DNA of 64,000 bases from Methylobacterium oryzihabitans (lineage in GTDB: Bacteria > Pseudomonadota > Alphaproteobacteria > Rhizobiales > Beijerinckiaceae), in contig NZ_SACP01000019.1 of NCBI RefSeq assembly GCF_004004555.2, positions 44,558 to 108,557 on the forward strand, written 5' to 3'. Numbering within the stretch: the first letter of the stretch is position 1; every line of letters begins with the position of its first letter. The notes beneath the pieces were generated by a model. That model was given only the letters and a program-made list of their open reading frames with translations. It was not told the origin of the DNA and ran no database searches. Positions 1 through 9,029 of the stretch are shown piece after piece. Both the position numbers and the translations under genes were made by a program.

Positions 1-1
1 C

Positions 2-1423
2 TGGCTGTTCACCACCGAGGCCGAGGCCGGGCTGAACGGGCGCTCCCTCGCCTATCCCCGCGGCCGGGTGGTCGGCGGCTCCTCGGCGATCAACGCGATG
101 ATCTACATGCGAGGGCAGGCGGCCGACTACGACGGCTGGCGCCAGCTCGGCCTCGACGGCTGGGGCTGGGACGACGTGCTGCCCTACTTCCTCAAGCACG
201 AGGACCACATCGCGCCGCCGAACGCCTTCCACCGCTCCGGCGGCGAGTGGCGGGTCGAGCCGCCGCGGATCCGCTGGGCGATCCTCGACGCCATCCGCGA
301 CGCCGCCGAGGCGCTCGGCATCCGCAAGATCCCGGACTTCAACACCGGCGACAACGAGGGCTCGTCGTACTTCCAGGTCAACCAGCGCCGGGGCCGGCGC
401 TGGAGCGCGGCCCGCGGCTTCCTCAGGCCCGCCCTCGACCGCCCGAACCTGCGGCTGGAGACCGGGATCCACGTCGAGCGGGTCCTGATCGAGGACGGGC
501 GCGCCGCCGGGGTGGTGTTCTCCCGCGGCGCGCGTCGCTACGTCGCCCGGGCGGACGCGGAGGTGGTGCTGTCGTCCGGGGCGGTGGCGTCCCCGAAGAT
601 CCTCGAACTGTCGGGCATCGGCGACGGCGAGCGCCTGCGCGCCCTCGGGATCGCGGTGGCGCACCACGCGCCCGGCGTCGGCGAGAACCTGCAGGACCAC
701 CTCCAGATCCGCCCGGTCTACAAGGTGACGGGGGTGCCGACGCTGAACCTCACCTACGCCAACCTCATCAAGCGCGGCTGGATGGGGGTGGAGTACGCGC
801 TGTTCCGCACCGGGCCCCTGACCATGGCGCCGAGCCAAGTCGGGCTGTTCACCCGGTCGTCGCCCGACTACGCGACGGCCAACCTGCAATACCACTTCCA
901 GCCGCTCTCCCTCGACAAGTGGGGCGAGGGGCTGCACCGGTTCGGCGCCTTCACGGCGAGCGTGTGCAACCTGCGCCCGTCGAGCCGCGGCAGCATCCAC
1001 GCGGCGAGTCCCGATCCGCTGGCGCCGCCGGCGATCCGGCCGAACTACCTCGCGACCGAGGAGGACCGCCGGGTCGCGGTCGACGCCCTGAAGCTCACCC
1101 GCCGCATCGTCGCCCAGGCCCCGCTCGCCCGCTACCGGCCGGAGGAGCACTCGCCGGGGCCGCACCTCGCCAGCGACGCCGACCTGCTCAAGGCGGCGGG
1201 CGACCTCGGCACCACGATCTTCCATCCGGTCGGCACCGCCCGGATGGGCCCGGACCACGAGACCGGCGCGGTGCTGGACGCCCGCCTGCGGGTGCGCGGC
1301 GTGCGGGGTCTGCGGGTCGTCGACGCCTCGGCGATGCCGCGGATCACCTCGGGCAACACCAACTCGCCGACCGTGATGCTGGCGGAGAAGGGCGCGGCGA
1401 TGATCCTGGAGGATGGTCGGTAG
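2..1423 (+). CDS. GMC family FAD-dependent oxidoreductase (choline dehydrogenase-like), 5' truncated by window edge
   Basis: This is the C-terminal 473 residues of a glucose-methanol-choline oxidoreductase. The frame is open from base 2, so the start and the N-terminal FAD-binding GxGxxG lie outside the window. Visible family signatures are RGRVVGGSSAIN near the left edge (GMC signature 1), SSGAVASPKILELSGIG (signature 2), the catalytic-region histidine in FHPVGTARMG, and the C-terminal GNTNSPTVMLAEKGA, which carries the conserved Asn and closes the FAD site. The family oxidises alcohols such as choline, aliphatic alcohols or polyethylene glycol, with electrons passing to FAD. The substrate cannot be read from the sequence. 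No betaine-aldehyde dehydrogenase or betI gene is present on the visible side, so a choline role is not supported. The family call is secure. Confidence 0.9.
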   Translation, partial: WLFTTEAEAGLNGRSLAYPRGRVVGGSSAINAMIYMRGQAADYDGWRQLGLDGWGWDDVLPYFLKHEDHIAPPNAFHRSGGEWRVEPPRIRWAILDAIRDAAEALGIRKIPDFNTGDNEGSSYFQVNQRRGRRWSAARGFLRPALDRPNLRLETGIHVERVLIEDGRAAGVVFSRGARRYVARADAEVVLSSGAVASPKILELSGIGDGERLRALGIAVAHHAPGVGENLQDHLQIRPVYKVTGVPTLNLTYANLIKRGWMGVEYALFRTGPLTMAPSQVGLFTRSSPDYATANLQYHFQPLSLDKWGEGLHRFGAFTASVCNLRPSSRGSIHAASPDPLAPPAIRPNYLATEEDRRVAVDALKLTRRIVAQAPLARYRPEEHSPGPHLASDADLLKAAGDLGTTIFHPVGTARMGPDHETGAVLDARLRVRGVRGLRVVDASAMPRITSGNTNSPTVMLAEKGAAMILEDGR

Positions 1424-1452
1424 GCGCGCCTGTCCTCGACGAGGCCCGTGCG

Positions 1453-1572
1453 TCAGGTCTTCCAGGTCGGAACTCGCTGCGCCAGGGCGCGCAGTCTCGG
1501 TCCTGGTGCCGGGGGGGTGTCGAGCATTCCGACGAATGAGGCATAGAGTTCAGGGTCGAGCACGAGCCGATA
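1453..1572 (-). pseudogene. C-terminal remnant of a DUF1778 (TacA/AtaR-type) antitoxin
   Basis: Reading the minus strand, 39 residues before a TGA stop match the end of DUF1778 antitoxins: a YRLVLDPELYASFVGMLD segment, then PPAPGPRLRAL and a terminal TW motif. In intact family members (about 90 residues) this part follows an N-terminal ribbon-helix-helix DNA-binding domain. Here the frame stays open upstream but shows no ribbon-helix-helix sequence, and no GNAT-type toxin gene lies next to it. I infer a decayed toxin-antitoxin module of which only the toxin-neutralising tail is recognisable. The family match rests on pattern recognition by eye. Confidence 0.55.
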
Positions 1573-1935
1573 CGGTTGCTGCGACCCGTCGACTTCGTCG
1601 GCGGACCCGCTGAGCTGATTCCCATCGTCATGGGCGACACCGCTCCCGGCATCGCCGGCAGGCGACTTCACGACGACGGAGCCGAACTGCGCCGGAGGAC
1701 AGGATGTAGGCTGCGCCATGGCCAGATCGTCTGCGCACCCGGGGACACCGTCAATACGCAAGCGACACTGCAGAACGCAACCGGCGCCGCGGAGACGATC
1801 CCCCACCCGCCCCTGGCCCCCGGCCGCCACCGCGCCAGATACCCTCGCACCATTCTCGATTGGGGGTCGGCGGCGTGACGGACGCGACAGCCCGGCGGAG
1901 CGGAGAATCCATGCGATCCCACCCGGCCTGATCCC
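1573..1935. other. Intergenic region upstream of the respiratory operon; no gene supported
   Basis: About 360 bases separate the antitoxin remnant from actA. Several frames are open, as expected at this G+C, but none has a recognisable domain or a good ribosome-binding site. It should contain the promoter of the large act-cox operon. I could not pick out a convincing -35/-10 pair or an FNR/FixK-type box by eye. Confidence 0.5.
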
Positions 1936-2595
1936 GTGCGCCAGCTCTTCGCGCCCGGGGCCGACGCCCTGTTCCGCCTCGCCATCGCCACCGGCGTGTT
2001 CTGCCTCGCGGCCCTGCCGGTGGTCGGGGCCGGGCTGGTGCGCTCGTCCTACGTCACCGGGGTCGGCGTCGCGCTCGAACAGCCGGTGCCGTTCAGCCAC
2101 AAGCACCATTCGGGCGAACTCGGCATCGATTGCCGCTACTGCCACACCACCGTCGAGACCCAGGCTACCGCCGGCCTGCCGCCGACCCACACCTGCATGA
2201 CCTGCCATTCGCAGATCTGGTCCGGCTCCGCGATGCTGGAGCCGGTGCGGGCGAGCCTCGCCAGGGACGAGCCCCTGCGCTGGCAGCGCCTGAACAAGCT
2301 GCCGGGCTACGTCTACTACAACCACGCCGTCCATGTCGGGAACGGGATCGGCTGCTCGACCTGTCACGGCGCCGTCACCGACATGCAGCTCACCTACCGG
2401 GCCAACGCCTTCGAGATGAGCTTCTGCCTCGATTGCCACCGCAACCCGGAGAAGTACGTCCGGCCGAAGGACAGGATCCTCGACATGACCTGGACCCCGC
2501 CGGCCAACCAGGCCGAGATCGGGCCCGAGCTGGTGCGCCAGTACCATATCCGTGGCGGCGAGAGGCTGACCGAATGCGCGATCTGCCACCGCTGA
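1936..2595 (+). CDS. actA: Alternative complex III, pentaheme cytochrome c subunit ActA
   Basis: A 219-residue protein with one N-terminal membrane anchor (about residues 11-34) and five CxxCH heme c motifs: CRYCH at 66-70, CMTCH at 87-91, CSTCH at 140-144, CLDCH at 164-168 and CAICH at 214-218. This matches ActA of alternative complex III, the periplasmic subunit that passes electrons between the quinol site and downstream cytochromes. The GTG at 1936 is the first in-frame start before the anchor helix, and no ATG gives a better beginning. It heads an operon in which each next gene overlaps or nearly touches. The last CxxCH sits four residues from the end in the stretch that overlaps the actB start by 22 bases. 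Confidence 0.93.
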   Translation: MRQLFAPGADALFRLAIATGVFCLAALPVVGAGLVRSSYVTGVGVALEQPVPFSHKHHSGELGIDCRYCHTTVETQATAGLPPTHTCMTCHSQIWSGSAMLEPVRASLARDEPLRWQRLNKLPGYVYYNHAVHVGNGIGCSTCHGAVTDMQLTYRANAFEMSFCLDCHRNPEKYVRPKDRILDMTWTPPANQAEIGPELVRQYHIRGGERLTECAICHR

Positions 2596-5477
2596 GCGTC
2601 CTGCGCGCGCGGCTCGATTCCGGCGACGGGCCCGCCTTCTGGCGCAGCCTCGACGCGGTGGCGGATTCGGCCGAGTTCCGCGCCTTCCTCGACGGCGAGT
2701 TCCCGGCGGCGAGCCGGCTCGCCGCCGCGCCCGACCGGCGCGGCTTCCTCAAGGCGATGGCGGCCTCCTTCGCCATGGCCGGGCTGACCGCCTGCGGGGC
2801 GGACGGGCGCGACCGGGAGGTGCCCTACGTCCGCCAGCCCGAGCGGATCGTTCCGGGCGCGCCTCTCGCCTACGCCTCGGCGGCCCTGGTCGACGGCTTC
2901 GCCAACGGCATCCTGGTCACCACCCGCGACGGCCGCCCGCTGAAGATCGAGGGCAATCCCGAGCATCCGTGGAGCCGCGGCGGCACCGACGCCTTCGGGC
3001 AAGCCTCGGTGCTCGGCCTCTACGATCCGTTCCGGCTCCAGACGCCGCAGCATCTCGGCCGGCCGAGTTCCTGGCAGGGTTTTCGCGCCGCGATGATGGC
3101 GCGCTTCGCGGCGTTGCGCGCCAGGGAGGGCGGGCGCGGCCTGCACCTCCTCACCGGGCCGGTGACCTCGCCCTCCCTCGCCGCGCAGGTCGCCGCGATG
3201 CGCCGGGATTTCCCGGCGATGCGCTGGCACGTCGACGACCCGGCCGGGCGCGCGGCTTTGTACGCGGGCACCCGCCTCGCCTTCGACCGGCCGCTGGAGA
3301 CCCGTTGGCGCTTGCGGAGCGCGCGCGGAATCGTCTCCCTCGACGGCGACCTCCTCGATCCCGGCCCGGGTCAGGTCGGGCTGTCGCGCGACTGGATCGA
3401 GGCCCGCCGGGCCGCCGGCGGGCGACTGCCCCTGCTCCATGCCGGCCCGGTGCCGGGCCTCACCGCCGCCAAGGCCGACCGCGCGGTGCCGGCGACCTCC
3501 GCCGACCTCGACCGCCTCGCCCGCGACCTCCTCGCCGAGATCGGCGGCGGCACGGCCGCGGTGACCGAGGGGCCGCTCGCGGCGTGGCGCGAAGCGGCGC
3601 TGGCGGCCTTGCGCGACGGCGCCGTCGCGGTGACCGGGGCCGGGCAGGGGCCGGCCCTGCACGCGCTGGTGCATCGCCTCAACGTCGCGACCCGCAGCGA
3701 GGCGGTGTTCCACACCGCGCCGGTGCCGGTCCTCGACCCCGAGCCGCTCGCCGCCCTCGCCGAGGCGATGGCGCGGGGCGAGGTCGCGATCCTCGTCATG
3801 CTCGACTGCAACCCGGTCTACGACGCGCCCGGCGCCCTCGACTTCGCCGCCGGGCTGGCCCGGGTCGGCCTCAAGATCCATGCCGGCCTCTACCAGGACG
3901 AGACCGCGTTCCACTGCGACTGGAACCTGCCCCTCGCCCATCCCCTCGAAGCCTGGGGCGACGCCCGCTCCCTCGACGGCACCGCGACCCTGATCCAGCC
4001 GACCGTGGCGCCGCTCTACGACGGCCGCTCGGTCCCGGAGATCCTGGCGATCCTCGCCGACGCCCCGGTCAAGGACGGGCGCGGCCTGCTGGAGGCGCAG
4101 TGGCGCCGGGAGGGCGAGGACGACGCGGTCTTTCGCGCCCGCTTCGACGAGGCCCTTCGCGCCGGCTTCGTCGCCGACACCGCCTTCGCGCCCGAGCCGG
4201 TGCCGGAGCCGGCTGTGCCGACGGTGGCGTCGGGCCCGGCCGGGGAGGGGCTCGAACTGGTGGTGCGGCCCGACCCGACGATCCGCGACGGGCGATTCGC
4301 CCATCTCGCGTGGCTGCAGGAACTGCCCAAGCCCCTGACCAAGCTGGTCTGGGGCAACGCGGTGACGATCGCTCCGGCCCTCGCCGCCCGCGAGGGCATC
4401 GCGCAGGGCGACGTCGTCGCGGTGGCGGCGGGCGGGCGCCGGGTCGAGGGGCCGGCCTGGATCCTGCCGGGGCAGGCGGACGGCACCGTCGGGGTCTCGC
4501 TCGGCTACGGCCGGCGCCTGCCCGAGCAGTTGCCGGACGGGCTCGGCTACGACGCCGCCCCCCTCCTCGGGGCCGCCGGCCCCGCGACCCTGGCCCGGAC
4601 CGGGCGGCGCGACGCGACTCTCGCCACGACCCAGAACCACGGCACGATGGAGGGGCACGCCTTCGTGCGGGTCCAGGCTCCCGGCGCGCGCCAGCCCGAG
4701 GCCGCGACCCCGGCCTCGCTCTACCCGCCGGCCGCGACCTCGCCGGAGGGGCGGTTCCGCGACGAGCGCGCCTGGGGCATGGTGATCGACCTCGACGCCT
4801 GCATCGGCTGCAACGCCTGCGTCACCGCCTGCCAGTCGGAGAACAACATCCCGGTGGTCGGGCGCGAGGAGGCGGCGCTCGGCCGCTGGCTGCACTGGCT
4901 GCGCATCGACCGCTACTACGAGGGCGGGCTCGACGCGCCGGCGACCCACTTCATGCCGGTGCCGTGCATGCATTGCGAGCAGGCGCCGTGCGAGGTCGGC
5001 TGCCCGGTCGAGGCGACGGTCCACGACCGCGAGGGCCTCAACCTGATGGTCTACAACCGCTGCGTCGGCACCCGCGCCTGTTCGAGCTATTGCCCCTACA
5101 AGGTCCGGCGCTTCAACTACCTCGACTATGCCGGCGACACCGCCCCGGTGCAGCAGCAGCAGCGCAATCCCGAGGTGACCGTGCGGGCCCGCGGCGTGAT
5201 GGAGAAATGCACCTACTGCGTCCAGCGCATCGCCGCCGCGCGGATCGATTCGACCAAGGCCGACCACGCGCCCATTCCGGACGGCGCCGTCGAGACCGCC
5301 TGCCAGGGCGCCTGCCCGACCCGCGCCATCACCTTCGGCGACCTGCGCGACGAAGGGTCCCGGGTCGCCGCGGCGGCGCGCGACCCGCGCAACTACGGCC
5401 TGCTCGCCGAGCTGAACACCCGGCCGCGCACCACCTACCTCGCGCGGCTGCGGCCGGAGGAAGGCGGGCGCGGATGA
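2574..5477 (+). CDS. actB: Alternative complex III, iron-sulfur/molybdopterin-like subunit ActB
   Basis: A 967-residue protein with the two-part ActB plan. The N-terminal part (about residues 60-700) resembles a molybdopterin oxidoreductase fold and is preceded by a twin-arginine-like RRGFLK and hydrophobic stretch ending near a Cys (TAC, about residue 79), as expected for export or lipid anchoring. The C-terminal part (from about 730) is a ferredoxin-like domain with four cysteine clusters: CIGCNACVTAC near 742, CMHCEQAPCEVGCP near 797, CVGTRACSSYCP near 830, and CTYC near 880 with CQGACP near 910. In characterised ActB these hold three [4Fe-4S] clusters and one [3Fe-4S] cluster, and the molybdopterin-like half has no cofactor. 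The ATG at 2574 lies inside the end of actA, and the stop overlaps the actC start as ATGA. Confidence 0.93.
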   Translation: MRDLPPLSVLRARLDSGDGPAFWRSLDAVADSAEFRAFLDGEFPAASRLAAAPDRRGFLKAMAASFAMAGLTACGADGRDREVPYVRQPERIVPGAPLAYASAALVDGFANGILVTTRDGRPLKIEGNPEHPWSRGGTDAFGQASVLGLYDPFRLQTPQHLGRPSSWQGFRAAMMARFAALRAREGGRGLHLLTGPVTSPSLAAQVAAMRRDFPAMRWHVDDPAGRAALYAGTRLAFDRPLETRWRLRSARGIVSLDGDLLDPGPGQVGLSRDWIEARRAAGGRLPLLHAGPVPGLTAAKADRAVPATSADLDRLARDLLAEIGGGTAAVTEGPLAAWREAALAALRDGAVAVTGAGQGPALHALVHRLNVATRSEAVFHTAPVPVLDPEPLAALAEAMARGEVAILVMLDCNPVYDAPGALDFAAGLARVGLKIHAGLYQDETAFHCDWNLPLAHPLEAWGDARSLDGTATLIQPTVAPLYDGRSVPEILAILADAPVKDGRGLLEAQWRREGEDDAVFRARFDEALRAGFVADTAFAPEPVPEPAVPTVASGPAGEGLELVVRPDPTIRDGRFAHLAWLQELPKPLTKLVWGNAVTIAPALAAREGIAQGDVVAVAAGGRRVEGPAWILPGQADGTVGVSLGYGRRLPEQLPDGLGYDAAPLLGAAGPATLARTGRRDATLATTQNHGTMEGHAFVRVQAPGARQPEAATPASLYPPAATSPEGRFRDERAWGMVIDLDACIGCNACVTACQSENNIPVVGREEAALGRWLHWLRIDRYYEGGLDAPATHFMPVPCMHCEQAPCEVGCPVEATVHDREGLNLMVYNRCVGTRACSSYCPYKVRRFNYLDYAGDTAPVQQQQRNPEVTVRARGVMEKCTYCVQRIAAARIDSTKADHAPIPDGAVETACQGACPTRAITFGDLRDEGSRVAAAARDPRNYGLLAELNTRPRTTYLARLRPEEGGRG

Positions 5478-7453
5478 GCGGCCTCTCCAGCCTCGCGCGC
5501 CCCGCCCCGGCGGGGCTCGGCGCCCTCGGCCGCGACGCCGCCGGGCCGGCGCTCGACGGCCGCGCGCCGCGGCGCTGGTGGCTCGTCCTCGCCGGCGCCG
5601 CTGCCCTGGTCGGGCTGTTCGCCGCCGCGCTGGCGTGGCTGCTGATCCGCGGCGTCGGGATCTGGGACAACAACAACCCGGTCGTCTGGGCCCTCGACAT
5701 CGTCTCGTACGACTGGTGGATCGGCATCGCCTCGGGGGCGCTGCTCGCCGCCGCCGTGCTGACGCTGCTCGGGACGGAGTGGCGCTCGGGCGTGAGCCGC
5801 ATCGCCGAGACCGTGGCGGTGCTGGCGGCGGCCGCCGCCGCGCTCTACCCGATCGCCCATCTCGGCCGGCCGTGGAAGTTCTACTGGACGCTGCCCACCC
5901 CCAACACCCTCGGGCTGTGGCCGCAATTCCGTTCGCCGCTGGTCTGGGACGCCGTCGACATCATCGGCTTCCTCGGGGTGAGCCTCACCCTGTGGGGCCT
6001 CGGCCTGCTGCCGGACCTCGCCTACCTGCGCGACCGCGCCTTCGAGGCCGTGCTGGCCGAGATCGAGCGCCGCGGGCGCCCGCGCCGCCTCAGCCTGCTG
6101 CGGGCCCAGCTCTACGGCATCGCCGCCCTCGGCTGGCGCGGCTCGGCCGTGCACTGGGCGCGCTGGGCGCAGGCCTGCCGGGTGATCGCGCTCCTGGCGG
6201 TCGGGCTGGTCCTGGCGCTCCAGACCGGGGCCTCGGTGATGCTCGCCGGCTCGCTGCTGCCGGGCTGGCACGACACCCTCCTGCCGGTCACCTTCCTGGT
6301 CAACGCGCTGCTGTCGGGCGTCGGCGTCACCGCGGCGCTCGCGGTTCTGCTGCGCCGGGCGCTCGGCCTCGACGCGGTCGTCACCGTGCGCCACCTCGCA
6401 GTGCTGGCGCGACTGCTGCTGCTGCTCGGCCTCGCCTCCGCCTATTGCTACGGCGCCGAACTGCTGTCGGCCGCGCTTCACGGCGACGCCTTCGACCGGG
6501 CGGTGATCCTGCGGCGGATCGCCGGCGACCATGCCTGGGCGTTCTGGACCATCGTGGCCCTCGGGCTGCTGCCGGTGCAGGTGTTCTGGTGGCGGCGGGC
6601 CCGGCGGTCGGGGCGCGTCCTCGCGCTCGTCGGCCTCGCGGTCGCGGTGGCGAGCTTCGCCGACCACTTCATGCTGTTGGTCGTGACCCTCGGCCACGAC
6701 TTCCTGCCCTCCTCGGCCCACGCCTACCGGATGGGGTTCTGGGGCCTCGCGACCTTCGCCGGCTCCGCCGGCCTGTTCCTCGCCCTGCTGCTGGTCGCGC
6801 TGCGCCTGCTGCCGATGGTGTCGCTGGTCGAGGCCCGGCAGGCGGCCGCGACCCGGTCCGCCCCGCCGCCGAACCGCGGACGCGACGCGACCGAGGCCGA
6901 GACCCGCGACGCGCCGCTCTGGGGCATCAGCGCCGAGTTCGACAGCGACCGCAGCCTCGCGGCGGCTCTGAGGGCCTTCGGCCGCCGCGACCTCGGCGCC
7001 CGGCTCGACGCCTACGGGCCGGTGCCGATGCCGGAGACCGCCCGCGCCCTCGACCTGCCGGCGAGCCACATCCCGCTGATCGGGCTCGGCGCCGCCGTCG
7101 CCGCCGGGGCGGGCTTCATGGGCCTGTGCCTCTACGCCTCGGGGATCGACTACGTGTTCGACGTCGGCGGCCGGCCGCGCTTCAGCTGGCCGGCCTTCCT
7201 GGTGCCCTCCGCCTCGCTCGCGATGCTCGGCGGGACGCTCGCGGTGCTCGCCACCCTGCTGGTCGCCAGCCGCCTGCCGCGGCTCAACCACCCGGCCTTC
7301 AACATCCCCGACTTCCCTCGCGCCTCCAGCGACCGCTTCTTCCTCGCGGTCGAGATCCGCGATCCGGACCGCTTCGACCCGGCCCGGGTCGAGCGGGTGC
7401 TCGCGACCCTGCCGGAGATGCGCCCGCTCTCGATCCGCCGGGTGCCGCGATGA
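5474..7453 (+). CDS. actC: Alternative complex III, fused ActC-ActD membrane subunit
   Basis: One uninterrupted 659-residue frame holds two subunits that are usually separate genes. Residues about 40-450 form an NrfD-like polytopic membrane protein (ActC), with many hydrophobic helices and the motif HLGRPWKFYW typical of the family; ActC carries the quinol site. A hydrophilic linker rich in Pro and Arg (about 455-475) leads into an ActD/DUF3341-like part that begins near WGISAEF (about 480). This part holds two further helices and the sequence NHPAFNIPDFPRASSDRFF, then ends in a small soluble domain. No start codon with a good ribosome-binding site or stop codon lies at the junction. The gene begins with ATGA over the actB stop and ends in GCGATGAGC, which starts actE. 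Confidence 0.9.
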   Translation: MSGLSSLARPAPAGLGALGRDAAGPALDGRAPRRWWLVLAGAAALVGLFAAALAWLLIRGVGIWDNNNPVVWALDIVSYDWWIGIASGALLAAAVLTLLGTEWRSGVSRIAETVAVLAAAAAALYPIAHLGRPWKFYWTLPTPNTLGLWPQFRSPLVWDAVDIIGFLGVSLTLWGLGLLPDLAYLRDRAFEAVLAEIERRGRPRRLSLLRAQLYGIAALGWRGSAVHWARWAQACRVIALLAVGLVLALQTGASVMLAGSLLPGWHDTLLPVTFLVNALLSGVGVTAALAVLLRRALGLDAVVTVRHLAVLARLLLLLGLASAYCYGAELLSAALHGDAFDRAVILRRIAGDHAWAFWTIVALGLLPVQVFWWRRARRSGRVLALVGLAVAVASFADHFMLLVVTLGHDFLPSSAHAYRMGFWGLATFAGSAGLFLALLLVALRLLPMVSLVEARQAAATRSAPPPNRGRDATEAETRDAPLWGISAEFDSDRSLAAALRAFGRRDLGARLDAYGPVPMPETARALDLPASHIPLIGLGAAVAAGAGFMGLCLYASGIDYVFDVGGRPRFSWPAFLVPSASLAMLGGTLAVLATLLVASRLPRLNHPAFNIPDFPRASSDRFFLAVEIRDPDRFDPARVERVLATLPEMRPLSIRRVPR

Positions 7454-7980
7454 GCGCCCGCCTGCTGCCGCTTCTGGTCCTGCCGCTCCTCGCCGCCTGC
7501 GACGGCGCCGACATGGCGAGCCAGCCCAAGGCGAAGACCTGGGACGCCAACGCCTTCTTCCCGCAGGGGCAGACGATGCGCCCGCCGGTGCCCGGCACCG
7601 TGCCGCGGGCCGAGCCCGGCCGCCCGGTCCCCGAGCCCGCGATCATCGATGCGGCGATGCTGGAGCGCGGCCGGGAGCGCTACGGCGTGTTCTGCACCCC
7701 CTGCCACGGAGCGGGCGGCGACGGCGACGGGCTGATCGTCGGCCGCGGCTTCCCGCGCCCGCCCTCGCTGCACGATCCCCGCCTGCGCGCCGCGCCGGCG
7801 CGGCACTTCTACGAGGTCGTGTCCGCCGGCAAGGGCACGATGGCGAGCTACGCCGCCCAGGTGCCGCCGGCCGACCGCTGGGCGATCACCGCCTATGTCC
7901 GGGCGCTCCAGCTCAGCCGTGACGCCGCGGTGGCGTCCCTGCCGGCGGCCGACCGCGCCGCCCTCGACGGAGCCCGGTGA
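7450..7980 (+). CDS. actE: Alternative complex III, monoheme cytochrome c lipoprotein ActE
   Basis: A 176-residue protein with a lipoprotein signal (hydrophobic stretch ending LLAAC, lipid-attachment Cys about residue 17) and one heme c motif CTPCH. A downstream GTMASYAAQVPPADRW segment supplies a candidate Met ligand. It matches ActE, the mobile or anchored cytochrome that hands electrons from alternative complex III to the oxidase. It starts inside the end of the actCD gene and its stop overlaps the actF start as TGATG. Confidence 0.92.
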   Translation: MSARLLPLLVLPLLAACDGADMASQPKAKTWDANAFFPQGQTMRPPVPGTVPRAEPGRPVPEPAIIDAAMLERGRERYGVFCTPCHGAGGDGDGLIVGRGFPRPPSLHDPRLRAAPARHFYEVVSAGKGTMASYAAQVPPADRWAITAYVRALQLSRDAAVASLPAADRAALDGAR

Positions 7981-9029
7981 TGCGCCGCCGCCCGATCTCC
8001 CTCGCGGCCGGCCTCGGCGCCCTCGGGCTGTGCGCCCTGTTCGCCGCCTGGGGCTGGCCGGTGATGCCGTCCTACCTCGCGGCGTGGCTGGTGCTGATCG
8101 CGCTGCCGGCCGGCGCCCTGCCGCTGCTGATGGGGCTGGAGATCGCCGGGCTCGGCGCCGGCCCGATGGCGGCGAGCCTGCGCCGGCTGCTCGGCCTGCT
8201 GCCGGTGGCCGGGCTGCTGCTGCTGCCGGTCCTGGCCAACCTCGAGCCGCTCTACGGCTGGAGCCGGGGCGAGGCGCCGGCGACGCCGTTGGCCGGATCC
8301 TGGTTCACCCCGGTCTTCTTCTGGCTGCGCAGCCTCGCCTATCTGGCGGTCTGGCTGTGGCTCGCCGGGACCTTCCGGCGCCCGCCCGGCGACCCGCCGG
8401 ACCCGCGCCGGCGCTCGCGCGCGATGCTCGGCCTCGGGCTCCACGCCCTCGTCGCCACCCTGGCGGCGGAGGACTGGGTGCAGTCGGTCGATCCGGGTCT
8501 CGGCTCGACCGCGTTCGGCCTCCTGATGATGACGATCCAGGCCAGCCTCGCGCTCTCGGCCGCCGCGCTGATCGCCGCCCGCGACTCGTCCGGCCGGCCC
8601 GGCCGCGACGGGCGGACCGCGGCCGCCTTCGCCGACCCGATGCTGGTCCTGCTCGCGATCTGGAGCTTCCTGCACGCGGTGCAGTACCTCGTGGTGTGGT
8701 CGGCCAACCTGCCGGACGAGGCGCGCTGGTACCTCGCCCGCGGCGGCCCGCTCGGCCGCTTCGCCGCCTGGACCGCCGTGGCGGTGGTGGTGATCGCCGC
8801 CCTCGCGCTCGCCCCCCGCCGCTCGGCCGGGCGGCCGGCGATCCTCGCGGCGGTGGCCGGGATGATCTTCGCCCTGCACGGCGGCGAGCTGTTCTGGCTC
8901 GTCACCCCGGCCTTCCGCGGCGGCTTCCGGTTCACGCTCGCCGACGGCCTCGCCCTGATCGGCGTCGTCGGGGTCGCCGCCGGCCTCTACGCGCCGGTCG
9001 AGCGGCGCCTGCGGGGAGGCACCTCGTGA
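7980..9029 (+). CDS. actF: Alternative complex III, membrane subunit ActF
   Basis: A 349-residue, strongly hydrophobic protein with about ten predicted membrane helices, in the position and of the type of ActF, a membrane subunit of the complex. Recognisable features are GSWFTPVFFWLRSLAY and the acidic AEDWVQSVDPG loop between helices. The ATG at 7980 is chosen because it gives a TGATG overlap with actE; a GTG three bases upstream is in frame and cannot be excluded. Its stop overlaps the next gene as GTGA. Confidence 0.85.
   Translation: MRRRPISLAAGLGALGLCALFAAWGWPVMPSYLAAWLVLIALPAGALPLLMGLEIAGLGAGPMAASLRRLLGLLPVAGLLLLPVLANLEPLYGWSRGEAPATPLAGSWFTPVFFWLRSLAYLAVWLWLAGTFRRPPGDPPDPRRRSRAMLGLGLHALVATLAAEDWVQSVDPGLGSTAFGLLMMTIQASLALSAAALIAARDSSGRPGRDGRTAAAFADPMLVLLAIWSFLHAVQYLVVWSANLPDEARWYLARGGPLGRFAAWTAVAVVVIAALALAPRRSAGRPAILAAVAGMIFALHGGELFWLVTPAFRGGFRFTLADGLALIGVVGVAAGLYAPVERRLRGGTS

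Noticed and set aside
2130..2573. Upstream extension of the actB frame through actA
   Set aside because: It overlaps actA with all five heme motifs in another frame. ATG 2574 gives the normal ActB N-terminus.
2394..5267. A long open frame on the minus strand opposite actB
   Set aside because: Composition is the Arg/Gly/His-rich pattern of a shadow frame, and actB on the other strand has clear Fe-S motifs in full register.
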